A DNA stretch of 8,124 bases from JACDAE01 sp034438015 (GTDB taxonomy: Bacteria > Chloroflexota > Ktedonobacteria > Ktedonobacterales > Ktedonobacteraceae): positions 1 through 8,124 of the forward strand of contig DAOTTD010000321.1 of NCBI GenBank assembly GCA_034438015.1. The letters run 5' to 3'. Positions 1-6,515 of the stretch are shown here, piece after piece. Below the pieces are notes generated by a model. The model was not told the origin of the DNA. It worked only from the letters and a program-made list of their open reading frames with translations, and did no database searches. The translations under genes were made by a program, and so were the position numbers. Position 1 is the stretch's first letter; each line of letters opens with the position of its first letter.

Positions 1-13
1 TATGCTTTGGCAT

Positions 14-70
14 AGAAGAGAATCCTTTCTGATGGAGATTGTTGTTCTTGAATGGATTCTCTTCTTTTTT
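14..70 (+). terminator. Terminator-like hairpin with T-run
   Basis: A perfect 12-bp inverted repeat (AGAAGAGAATCC at 14-25 and GGATTCTCTTCT at 54-65) is followed at once by a run of T (65-70). This is the arrangement of a rho-independent terminator for a plus-strand gene lying to the left of the window. Against it, the loop is long (28 nt) and the stem is only moderately GC-rich, so it could instead be a small structured RNA or a chance repeat. No gene end is visible to the left. Confidence 0.45.
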
Positions 71-113
71 CCCTGCCTTGACAAGTCGTTTTTTAATTTA
101 ATTGTCACCGATG

Positions 114-250
114 GCTTCCAGCGCGTCCGGATTTATCATATTCCTATACGCTCCATACAGACAAACGTTTATTATCCATGAATACACGTAAATATGCATT
201 TCAGGAGAGGAAAACGATAAATCCTGACGCGCTGAAGCTGGTCCCTACCC
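114..250. repeat. Core of palindromic repeat, copy 1 (left arm truncated)
   Basis: This stretch matches 3999-4136 along its length and in the same orientation. Both open with the block GCTTCCAGCGCGTCCGG and close with GCTGGTCCCTACCC. Within the copy, 114-137 is the reverse complement of about 216-239 with one mismatch and one gap, so the strand could fold into a long hairpin with a loop of about 78 nt. The outermost 12 bases of the left arm seen in the other copy are missing here, and the flanks differ, so this copy looks truncated or decayed. A short open frame across it (178-450) is not credited as a gene. Confidence 0.8.
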
Positions 251-450
251 ACATCGAAATTTGTTCTCTCCCCCGATCGATATGTGTTCTCTCTCGTCAG
301 GCCAGAGCGAGCTGGCTTCTCCTGAACAGACGCTCATGTCCGGGCGACACCACCCGGCATGAAAACAGTTGTTTTCAGAACAGTTACTGGGATAACTCAT
401 GTCTGTATACGAGCCAGCACCGCAAGCAGCATACGATTATAAAGCAGTAA
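251..450. other. Non-coding stretch with successive small hairpins
   Basis: There is no credible gene here. Three local inverted repeats follow one another. The first is 297-325: TCAG-GCCAG pairs with CTGGC and CTGA, with a 5-nt bulge. The second is 340-357: CCGGG with CCCGG. The third is 360-377: TGAAAAC with GTTTTCA around a 4-nt loop. The start of the stretch (251-280) loosely resembles the inverted form of the arm flanking the other repeat copy, so part may be decayed repeat. A structured RNA is possible, but no known riboswitch or RNA family was recognised. Confidence 0.3.
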
Positions 451-472
451 TCGTGAAATTTCGGACGCTTAC

Positions 473-502
473 TTGACTGCGGTCACTCCACAGCCCGATA
501 CT
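473..502 (+). promoter_or_regulatory. Candidate sigma70-type promoter for the FHS-type MFS gene
   Basis: TTGACT (473-478) is followed after 18 bp by GATACT (497-502). This would start transcription near 509 and leave a leader of roughly 78 nt before the start codon at 587. A perfect 10-bp palindrome, ACACATGTGT (537-546), lies in that leader and could be a repressor site. The -35 box is good; the -10 box matches only moderately. Confidence 0.45.
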
Positions 503-586
503 TCTTTCCCAGGCACGCGGTATAAATGATAAAATGACACATGTGTATTGTTGCTGTAATCAGCAGGGCTCATCAAGGTCATTTCA

Positions 587-1918
587 ATGACTACCGCGCG
601 GAACCCTTTCTTCTTTTGGTGCCATACCACACTAGCAAGGTTAAAGACTTCGATGCAAAAACCAGACCCTAAACTCACTCAAACAGATTCAACTACTGGA
701 CAGAAAACAGCTCAATCTGCACATTTGCCAGACGCTCAGGCTTCACCAGCGCGTGAGACGGCCCGTAGGGGCAACGCAACAATACTTCTATCTTATGGTG
801 CATTTATACTGATCGGGGCCAACGACGGCGCGCTGGGCGTACTCCTGCCGAGCATACGGACACACTATCAGGTGAATAACGCGACCATCGGACTGTTCTT
901 CCTGTGCAGTACGGTCGGCTATTTCATCGCATCCTTCAACAACGGGCTGCTTATCGAGAAGCTGGGAAACCGCCTGTTTTTGATGGTCGGCACGACCATT
1001 TTTCTGCTCGGTGTGGGCATACTGAGCCTGATGCCACCCTTCGTTGTCCTGCTGGGTGCCGGTCTACTGTTGGGCATGGGGGGAGCGATGCTCGACGCGG
1101 GACTGAACTCGTACATAGCGGGTCTGCCGCGCAGCACGGCCATGCTCAACTACCTGCACGCCTTTTACGGGGCCGGCGCGTGGCTGGGACCAGTCGTCGC
1201 CTCCAGCCTGCTGGCGCTACAGTGGGGATGGAACAGCGTCTACCTCGTATGGGGCGGGATGAGTATCGTCCTGCTGCTGGGGCTGGGCGTCTTCTTCGGG
1301 AATGGGCCGCACCAGGAGAAGCTGCCCGCCGAAGGCAACGTGCTGGCGACGGCGCTCAGGCTGCGCGTCGTCTGGCTGGGAGCGCTGTTCCTGCTTTTCT
1401 ACGTTGGTTCCGAGGTCAGCCTGGGGAGCTGGAGCTACAGTTTCTTGACCGAAGAACGGCATGGCGCGCTACTCCTAACAGGCTGGGTCGTCAGTGGGTA
1501 CTGGCTGGGCTTGACGGTAGGGCGTTTAGCTCTGGCGAAGGTCGCGCAACGAATCGGCGCGCAGAGATTGATAGAACTGTGCCTGGTCGGGGTCGTAGTC
1601 GGACTGCTGCTGGTCTGGCTGGTGCCGGTAGAGATCGTATCAGCCGGCGCGCTGTGGCTCATCGGCTTCAGCCTGGGACCGATCTTCCCCACCACCATCG
1701 CGCTCATGTCGAAGCTCGTATCGGCGCGCATCTTGCCCAGCGCCATAGGCTTTCTCGCCAGCCTGGGCAGCATGGGAGGAGCGCTGTTCCCCTGGCTGGC
1801 GGGCAATCTCGCGCAGCGTGTGGGCCTGTGGTCGCTGCTGCCTTTTGTCATTGTACTGACCATCTTTATGCTTGGCCTATGGTTTGCATTACAGAAGCAA
1901 CCTGCGATTACAACATAG
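587..1918 (+). CDS. MFS transporter, fucose-permease-like (FHS) type
   Basis: This is a predicted 12-TM inner-membrane carrier of the major facilitator superfamily, 443 residues if read from ATG 587. The transmembrane part begins near residue 65 with LLSYGAFILIGANDGALGVLLP. Features typical of the FHS/FucP-like branch are the GANDGALGVLLPSI opening, the MLDAGLNSY segment in the fourth helix region and LNYLHAFYGAGAWLGP after it. FHS members usually import sugars or related small solutes by proton symport, but the substrate cannot be read from sequence. The start is uncertain. ATG 587 has AAGG 8 nt upstream, while ATG 653 would give a 421-residue protein with a more usual, though still long (about 40 residues), hydrophilic N-terminus. 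The gene is convergent with the lipoprotein gene, with an 82-bp gap and no clear terminator between them. The transporter call is firm; the subfamily is moderately sure. Confidence 0.87.
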   Translation: MTTARNPFFFWCHTTLARLKTSMQKPDPKLTQTDSTTGQKTAQSAHLPDAQASPARETARRGNATILLSYGAFILIGANDGALGVLLPSIRTHYQVNNATIGLFFLCSTVGYFIASFNNGLLIEKLGNRLFLMVGTTIFLLGVGILSLMPPFVVLLGAGLLLGMGGAMLDAGLNSYIAGLPRSTAMLNYLHAFYGAGAWLGPVVASSLLALQWGWNSVYLVWGGMSIVLLLGLGVFFGNGPHQEKLPAEGNVLATALRLRVVWLGALFLLFYVGSEVSLGSWSYSFLTEERHGALLLTGWVVSGYWLGLTVGRLALAKVAQRIGAQRLIELCLVGVVVGLLLVWLVPVEIVSAGALWLIGFSLGPIFPTTIALMSKLVSARILPSAIGFLASLGSMGGALFPWLAGNLAQRVGLWSLLPFVIVLTIFMLGLWFALQKQPAITT

Positions 1919-2000
1919 AGACTCATACAGCGACGAACGCACCCTGGAAATCCCTTCTAAATCGTCTGCTTCCCTTTGCTTCCGCTTGTACGGCTCTCTT

Positions 2001-2837
2001 CTAACTGCACGTTCCGCTCGGCCCAAGCAATGACGAACTGATTTCATTCGGGCTATGCGCGATCACTCCCCCCGGCTCCGGGTACGTGTGATCGGCAGGG
2101 AGATCACCCGACCACCGAAACGAGTAGTTTGCTGTCGTCTGGCCAGGAGCGACCGTGATGCTCGCCATGTTGGAGCCACGCCCGTTATTGACCGTGTATT
2201 CAAATTGAATGGTACCCCCAGGACCGTCGGGGGCCAGGTGGAACATCGCCGTATAGGTGACGGTGAGGAAAGTCCCGCAGCTCTTGCCAGCGATGCTGGT
2301 CGGGTTGACCGTCATCGAGACGGCGGTCACCTGGAATGGCCTCGGCTCCACGCAGGCCCCGCTCGACTTCACCGAAGGCGAGAAGGCGTTATTTGGGCTG
2401 GTGACCATGACGATCGCCGTTCCTGGATAGGTGTGGTCGGGAGGGAGGGCGCCAGAGCTGACGAACGTAAACGTCTTGCTGGTCTCGCTGGCACCGGCCG
2501 TCACCGTGCCGGTGGTCTGCGAGTGCCCATTGTTGAGAGTATAGGTAAACTGAATGGTGCCACCAGCGGTGTGTGCCGGGATATGGAAGATCGCGGTATA
2601 GGTGAAGCTGGCGAGGCTCCCACAGGTTTTGCCCGCGATACTCGTGGGATTGACCGAGAGATCGATGCTCGTCACGGTAAAGGGCACTGATGTCGGCGTG
2701 GGAGTACTTCCACCGGTTCCGGCAGTGCTACAGGCTGACAGCGTAAAGAAGAGGAGGCAAAAAGACAGGAGCGCCGAACAGAGAGAGCCCCTCTTGATGG
2801 GTGACCACAGACGCTTGTGTACGGGATACTGCAACAT
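2001..2837 (-). CDS. Secreted lipoprotein with two tandem Ig-like, Cys-paired domains
   Basis: A predicted 278-residue lipoprotein with no recognised function. The start ATG at 2837 is chosen because AGGAGA sits 7 nt upstream; a longer frame from 2882 has no comparable site. A basic N-terminus (KRLWSPIKR) and a hydrophobic stretch lead to the lipobox LSAC, with Cys36 as the likely lipidated residue. A short Gly/Thr/Pro linker (residues 39-51) follows. Then come two homologous domains, about 52-162 and 168-277. Each opens with a VNPTSIAGK-(T/S)-CG motif, contains GGTIQF-Y and NNG blocks, a DHTYP motif, and ends with a second Cys (C72/C162 and C187/C277). The spacing suggests one disulfide per domain and a beta-sandwich fold outside the membrane. 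A cell-surface binding or structural role is inferred only from export and fold. The domain duplication is visible at DNA level but well diverged. Confidence 0.82.
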   Translation of the reverse strand: MLQYPVHKRLWSPIKRGSLCSALLSFCLLFFTLSACSTAGTGGSTPTPTSVPFTVTSIDLSVNPTSIAGKTCGSLASFTYTAIFHIPAHTAGGTIQFTYTLNNGHSQTTGTVTAGASETSKTFTFVSSGALPPDHTYPGTAIVMVTSPNNAFSPSVKSSGACVEPRPFQVTAVSMTVNPTSIAGKSCGTFLTVTYTAMFHLAPDGPGGTIQFEYTVNNGRGSNMASITVAPGQTTANYSFRWSGDLPADHTYPEPGGVIAHSPNEISSSLLGPSGTCS

Positions 2838-2922
2838 CGTCTTTTCTCCTGAGAAGCTTTGAATATCGCCCGCAGCTGTCATCTCTAGCTGGTAGGCTCT
2901 GATCCAGGTGCGACTGGCAACA

Positions 2923-2952
2923 ATTATCCCCCATGAGGTGCCGCGTCGTCAA
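2923..2952 (-). promoter_or_regulatory. Sigma70-type promoter for the lipoprotein gene
   Basis: Read on the minus strand, TTGACG (2952-2947) is separated by 18 bp from GATAAT (2928-2923). Transcription would start near 2916, leaving a leader of about 80 nt before the ATG at 2837. Both boxes match the consensus at five of six positions. Confidence 0.6.
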
Positions 2953-2974
2953 GAAAGTACTCACACTACAGGTC

Positions 2975-3003
2975 TACTGACGACAGTATGAACGTGATAT
3001 ACT
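2975..3003 (+). promoter_or_regulatory. Extended -10 promoter with overlapping dyad for the TSUP permease
   Basis: TATACT (2998-3003) is preceded by TGA, giving the extended -10 form TGnTATAnT, which can work with a poor -35 box. Only a weak CTGACG (2977-2982, 15-bp spacer) is present upstream. The inverted repeat TACTG-ACGA-CAGTA (2975-2988) covers the -35/spacer region and could be an operator. Transcription would begin near 3010, giving a leader of about 35 nt. Confidence 0.45.
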
Positions 3004-3045
3004 CAAAGATAATGATGTTATTTGAGTCGCTAAAGGTTTTTGCCC

Positions 3046-3834
3046 ATGACATTTCCGCAAATAGCGCTGCTTTTCATCTCCGCCGTCGTCGGTGGTACGC
3101 TCAACGCAGTGGCAGGAGGTGGCAGCTTTCTCACATTCCCGTCGCTGCTATTTGCCGGTGTGCCCGCTATTCAGGCAAACGCAACCAGTACCACCGCACT
3201 CTGGCCCGGATCGGTGGCCAGTATAGGCGCCTACCGGCGGGAGGTGGCGCAGCAGAAGCGCGGCTTCCTCATTCTCATGGTGGGAACAAGTCTGATCGGC
3301 GGTATCTTTGGCGCTATCCTGTTGCTCAGCACGCCGGCTGTGGTTTTTGAAGGCTTGATCCCCTATCTTTTATTATTAGCGACCCTGCTCTTTGCTTTCA
3401 GCGGACCGATCACAGCCAGACTGCGCGTAGGCGACGCGGGCAAGGCGCAACTTACGCCTCTCAGGCTCATCGGCATCTCCATAGCGCAGCTCATCATCGC
3501 CACATACGGGGGTTATTTTGGAGGAGGCATCGGCATCTTGATGCTGGCAACCCTGGCGCTGATGGGTATGGAGAACATTCACGTCATGAACGGACTGAAG
3601 ACGGTGCTAACGACCTGCATCAATGGCATAGCTATGGTCGCCTTTATCATCGCGCGGGCGGTTTTCTGGCCCCAGGCAATCCTTATGATCGTCGGCGCTA
3701 TCATCGGCGGCTATGGTGGAGCGTACTACGCGCGCAAGATCGATCCCAGGCTGGTGCGTGGCTTCGTTATCGCGGTCGGCGTCGCCATGACTATCTACTT
3801 CTTTGTGCGTACATATATTTTGCATATCACCTGA
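3046..3834 (+). CDS. TSUP (TauE/SafE, former DUF81) family membrane permease
   Basis: A predicted 262-residue integral membrane protein of the sulfite-exporter TauE/SafE family. The family moves sulfite, organosulfonates or other small organic anions; the substrate here is unknown. The family signature is clear in the first half: GTLNAVAGGGSFLTFPSLL (residues 18-35) followed by the NATS block in ANATSTTALWPG. A second, related half begins with the Gly-rich YGGYFGGGIGILML (154-167), then NGLK (182-185). This is the usual internal two-fold repeat of the family. Size and about 7-8 hydrophobic segments are normal for a full-length member. ATG 3046 is preferred because AAAGG lies 9 nt upstream; a TTG two codons earlier (3040) is only 3 nt from that site. 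The gene is divergent from the lipoprotein gene and shares a 208-bp spacer with it. It has no obvious metabolic partner nearby. Confidence 0.9.
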   Translation: MTFPQIALLFISAVVGGTLNAVAGGGSFLTFPSLLFAGVPAIQANATSTTALWPGSVASIGAYRREVAQQKRGFLILMVGTSLIGGIFGAILLLSTPAVVFEGLIPYLLLLATLLFAFSGPITARLRVGDAGKAQLTPLRLIGISIAQLIIATYGGYFGGGIGILMLATLALMGMENIHVMNGLKTVLTTCINGIAMVAFIIARAVFWPQAILMIVGAIIGGYGGAYYARKIDPRLVRGFVIAVGVAMTIYFFVRTYILHIT

Positions 3835-3867
3835 CGAAAGAACATGATGACGCAGCTTGCAGGACGC

Positions 3868-4207
3868 TTGAGTAGGGATGGGGCTTGCCTCCATCCGGCT
3901 CAGAAAGGGCGATCAGGTCAAGGAGTAGCGTTCTCGGAAAACCGGATAGGTCTCTCACTGACACATTTCAGACGAGAGATTTTTGTGGGTAGGGACCAGC
4001 TTCCAGCGCGTCCGGATTTATCATGTTCCTACACGTTCCATGTAAATAAACGTTCAGTACATATGAAGGCATGTATATCTACATGTCAGGTGAGGAAACC
4101 GATAAATCACGGACGCGCCGAGGCTGGTCCCTACCCCGGTCGCAGGGGTAATAAAAATGTGTCGGGGAGAGAAAAACCGGACGGGAGCTTGCCCCATCCC
4201 TACTCAA
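3868..4207. mobile_element. Nested palindromic MITE-like element (copy 2, full length)
   Basis: The outer ends are a perfect 17-bp inverted repeat (TTGAGTAGGGATGGGGC at 3868-3884; its complement at 4191-4207). Inside, 3987-4022 and 4101-4136 form a second inverted pair: 14 bp are perfect (GGGTAGGGACCAGC), then GCGCGTCCG and GATTTATC blocks with small indels. Between these levels, TCTCTC...GACACATTT near 3952-3968 mirrors AAATGTGTC...GAGAGA near 4156-4172. The centre (ATGT/ACAT motifs) also pairs loosely. The outer ends are themselves short hairpins. No transposase frame and no certain target-site duplication are seen, so a non-autonomous (MITE-like) element or a long-hairpin repeat is the best description. 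It fills most of the 408-bp gap between the TSUP and DHA2 genes. Confidence 0.75.
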
Positions 4208-4242
4208 AATGGATGTAAGCATCGTTAAGAAGAGACCTTACA

Positions 4243-5745
4243 ATGAAGCAACAAGAGATCAAATCGACGAAGATAGCTATGACGCCGGGCGTGGCGCCTT
4301 CCGCAAGACCAGACGATGGGGAGCGAGCGGGTAAATGGGCGGTACTGGGGATCGTCGCCATAGGTGTCTTTATGGCAACGCTCGACTCCTCCATCGTGAA
4401 TATCAGCCTGCCAGCGATCGCGCAGTATTTTGGCGTACCCCTGAACGGCGCGGTTTCCTGGGTCATTATCGCGTATCTGGTCACTACGGCGTCCATATTG
4501 TTAACCGCCGGGCGCCTGGCGGATATGATCGGGCGCAAGGCAGTCTGGGTGGGGGGCCTCATCCTCTTCACGGGCAGTTCCGCGCTGTGTGGCCTTGCGC
4601 CCTGGCTCGGCTTCTTGATAACAGCGCGCGCGTTGCAGGGACTGGGCGGCGCGCTGCTGATGGCTGTAAGTCCCGCGATGCTCACCACGGCCTTCCCACC
4701 GCAGGAACGAGGACGCGCGCTCGGACTCAACGCTGTCATCGTCGCTCTGGGCGTGAGTGTCGGACCCACGCTCGGTGGATTAATCACCGCGTACTTTAGC
4801 TGGCGCTGGATATTCTATGTCAACGTTCCGATAGGGATTATGGGCCTCATTGCGACGCTGCGCGTGCTCACCGAGCGGCTGCGTCGCAATCCTGGCCGCT
4901 TCGATCCGTGGGGAGCTATACTGCTCGCCATCGGGCTGGCCGGACTGACGGCGGGTCTTTCGTTCGGACAAGAACTGGGCTGGAGCTCGCCCACACTTAT
5001 CGCTCTCATGGTCATAGGTGTGGCGGCCCTGGTGCTGCTGCCCTTCGTCGAGATGCGCGTGCCCAATCCCGTCATCGACCTGTCGCTCTTCCGGCGGCGC
5101 GTCTTTGTCTCGGCGAACCTCAGCCTCGTATTGAACTTCCTGGCGCTCTTCGCCGTGAGCTTTATGATGCCATTTTACCTGGAGCAGTTGCGCAACTTCC
5201 CGATCGAGGAGGCCGGACTCCTGCTCACGCCGCTGCCGCTCACCATCGCCTGTATCGCGCCGCTCAGCGGCTCGCTCGCCGACCGGATCGGGTCGCGCTG
5301 GTTAGCGGCTGGTGGTCTGGCTATCGCGTGCATAGGGCTGGTATTCATCAGCCAGCTCAACGCGCAGAGCTCGCTCTTCGACATCATCTGGCGCCTGGTC
5401 CTCACAGGCGTGGGACAGGCCATGTTCCAATCGCCGAACAACAGCGCCCTGCTGGGGTCCGTGCCCCGTGAGCAGCAAGGGAGCGCAGCAGGCTTCCTGG
5501 CGACGGGTCGTACGATGGGGCAGAGCGTGAGTGTCGCGCTGGCAGGCGCGATCTTCGTGAGTCTGGGCGGCGCTGCGGCTGGCAGCATCCTGGCGAGCGG
5601 GCACACTCCTGCCGCACAGGTCGGCGCGTTGCAACAGACCTTCGCGCACAGCTTCCAGGTAACGTTTCTCGTCTGCGCCGCCATCGCGTTCATTGGCGTA
5701 TTCACCTCGCTGGTACGCGGAAAAGAGGAGCGCAGGAATAAATAA
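4243..5745 (+). CDS. DHA2-family (EmrB/QacA-type) 14-TM MFS drug exporter
   Basis: A predicted 500-residue inner-membrane proton antiporter of the DHA2 family, which typically exports toxic lipophilic or cationic compounds. Seen in the sequence: a polar N-terminal tail of about 30 residues; motif D1 as LDSSIVNISLP (47-57), with the conserved Asp48; motif A GRLADMIGRK (90-99); the antiporter motif C region ALGVSVGPTLGGL (168-180); and the DHA2 hallmark WRWIFYVNVPIG (187-198). A second motif-A-like loop, GSLADRIGSR (343-352), opens the C-terminal half. The length fits a complete 14-TM protein. ATG 4243 has a weak GAGA site 7 nt upstream; an in-frame ATG at 4279 is less likely because the longer tail is normal in this family. 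No TetR/MarR regulator lies next to it. The palindromic element ends only 35 bp upstream, so its promoter must lie within the element or further up. The exact substrate is unknown. Confidence 0.92.
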   Translation: MKQQEIKSTKIAMTPGVAPSARPDDGERAGKWAVLGIVAIGVFMATLDSSIVNISLPAIAQYFGVPLNGAVSWVIIAYLVTTASILLTAGRLADMIGRKAVWVGGLILFTGSSALCGLAPWLGFLITARALQGLGGALLMAVSPAMLTTAFPPQERGRALGLNAVIVALGVSVGPTLGGLITAYFSWRWIFYVNVPIGIMGLIATLRVLTERLRRNPGRFDPWGAILLAIGLAGLTAGLSFGQELGWSSPTLIALMVIGVAALVLLPFVEMRVPNPVIDLSLFRRRVFVSANLSLVLNFLALFAVSFMMPFYLEQLRNFPIEEAGLLLTPLPLTIACIAPLSGSLADRIGSRWLAAGGLAIACIGLVFISQLNAQSSLFDIIWRLVLTGVGQAMFQSPNNSALLGSVPREQQGSAAGFLATGRTMGQSVSVALAGAIFVSLGGAAAGSILASGHTPAAQVGALQQTFAHSFQVTFLVCAAIAFIGVFTSLVRGKEERRNK

Positions 5746-5756
5746 TGTACTCATTT

Positions 5757-5790
5757 TTGACCTGTCACGGTTGCATAGTATACTATAACC
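5757..5790 (+). promoter_or_regulatory. Promoter with palindrome over the -10 box, upstream of the P450 fragment
   Basis: TTGACC (5757-5762) is separated by 16 bp from TATACT (5779-5784), a good sigma70-type pair. The -10 box sits in the perfect 12-bp palindrome ATAGTATACTAT (5775-5786). This is flanked by GGTT (5769-5772) and AACC (5787-5790), so the near-symmetry extends over about 22 bp with a 2-nt bulge. A repressor bound here would block the promoter. Transcription would start near 5791, only about 9 nt before the GTG at 5800. Confidence 0.55.
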
Positions 5791-5799
5791 AATAAATTT

Positions 5800-6423
5800 G
5801 TGTACTACTATGTGCCGAGACAGAATGTGAGCAAGAATAAATTGCTACAGGGGTCCCGCGACTCCCTGGCGGCCCAAATCTCCAAGGACCCGCTCAATCC
5901 CTTTCCGTGGTATCGCATAATGCGGGAGAGGCAGCCAGTCTATTATGCGCCGGAGTTCAATAGCTGGTTCATCACGCGCTATGGCGATGTGCAGCGCGTC
6001 ATCGCCAATGCGGACCTTTTCTCGTCGCAGCAGGCGATCAGGGGCGGTCCACCCATCGACGAGGGGAAGACGGCGCGCCCGCTCCTGTGGACGGACCCGC
6101 CGCGTCACCGGCAACTCCGCTCCCTGGTCAGCCAGGCGTTCACGCCGCGCACAATCGCTGATCTGGCGCCGCGCATTACAGAGATCGTGCACACGCATCT
6201 CGACGCCGTGGCCCAGGAGGGCGCGCTGGACATTATAAAGGACCTGGCGAATCCGCTGCCCATCATCGTGATCGCGGAGTTGCTCGGCGTGCCGGTCGCG
6301 GACCAGCAGCGCCTCAAACTCTGGTCGGACATCATGGTCAGTCCGTTGCAGCCGGTTGCCAGTTTGTTTGTGTACGGCGTAAAAAGGCTTCCCATGACAT
6401 GGGATATATCACATACATCATAA
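5800..6423 (+). pseudogene. Cytochrome P450, N-terminal half only (truncated)
   Basis: About 190 residues match the first half of a bacterial class I cytochrome P450, a heme monooxygenase. Seen: DPLNPFPWYRIMRE (30-43), the F-ITRYGDV strand (57-64), the C-helix block WTDPPRHRQLR with Trp97, His103 and Arg107 (heme-propionate contacts), AFTPR (113-117), and the LANPLPIIVIAELLGVP segment (149-165) before the F/G helix region. After about residue 185 the similarity stops and the frame ends at 6423 (207 residues; about 400 is usual). The oxygen-binding I helix, the ExxR pair and the Cys heme-ligand loop are all absent from every frame before the next gene. Without the Cys ligand it cannot be a working P450. 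GTG 5800 is assumed; GTG 5812 or 5827 are alternatives, none with a good ribosome site. A decayed gene is more likely than a new short protein. Confidence 0.82.
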
Positions 6424-6427
6424 TGAT
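6390..6427. repeat. Two short dyads at the P450 break and upstream of the regulator
   Basis: TCCCATG-A-CATGGGA (6390-6404) is a perfect 15-bp dyad. A second, AT-rich one, ATCAT-A-ATGAT (6417-6427), follows 12 bp later. They lie where P450 similarity has ended, and upstream of the candidate promoter of the WYL gene. They could be operator sites for that regulator, or a scar of the rearrangement that removed the P450 C-terminus. Confidence 0.4.
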
Positions 6428-6431
6428 CTTA

Positions 6432-6462
6432 TTCTCATAGGGAACTGATATTAATATATAAA
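6432..6462 (+). promoter_or_regulatory. Weak candidate promoter for the WYL regulator
   Basis: TTCTCA (6432-6437) lies 17 bp before TATATA (6455-6460), within an AT-rich stretch that contrasts with the GC-rich genes on both sides. The -35 box is poor, and an overlapping TATAAA (6457-6462) is an alternative -10. Confidence 0.3.
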
Positions 6463-6515
6463 AGCGTGATGATATGAGACGTTGGAAGCGTAGTGTTTAC
6501 AGGATGGCAAGAGTT

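Noticed and set aside
178..450. 90-codon plus-strand open frame in the left spacer
   Set aside because: It begins inside the repeat core, crosses several hairpins, has no ribosome site and no protein-like pattern.
904..2004. 366-codon plus-strand open frame overlapping the first MFS gene
   Set aside because: It is an Arg/Ala-rich shadow in another frame of a clear transporter gene, caused by GC-rich codons.
2055..2690. 211-codon plus-strand open frame opposite the lipoprotein gene
   Set aside because: Its Arg/Gly-rich translation has no recognisable fold, whereas the opposite strand has a lipobox, promoter, ribosome site and domain repeat.
114..4136. The two repeat copies as CRISPR or integron attachment sites
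   Set aside because: Only two copies about 3.9 kb apart with unrelated genes between, no spacer array, and no integrase or Cas gene.
3844..4218. 124-codon plus-strand open frame between the TSUP and DHA2 genes
   Set aside because: It lies almost wholly within the palindromic element, and its translation shows no domain or membrane pattern.
5175..5705. Long minus-strand open frame within the DHA2 exporter gene
   Set aside because: It is antisense to strongly conserved transporter motifs, has Pro/Arg/Ser-rich composition, no ribosome site and no domain.
5797..6375. The 9-mer TTTGTGTAC occurs near the P450 start (5797-5805) and at its break (6367-6375)
   Set aside because: Considered as a recombination footprint, but a single 9-bp match over this length is likely by chance and the sequence between is the P450 itself.
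6350..6515. Possible frameshift rather than deletion in the P450
   Set aside because: No other frame up to the regulator shows I-helix, ExxR or Cys-loop motifs, so the C-terminal half is absent, not merely out of frame.
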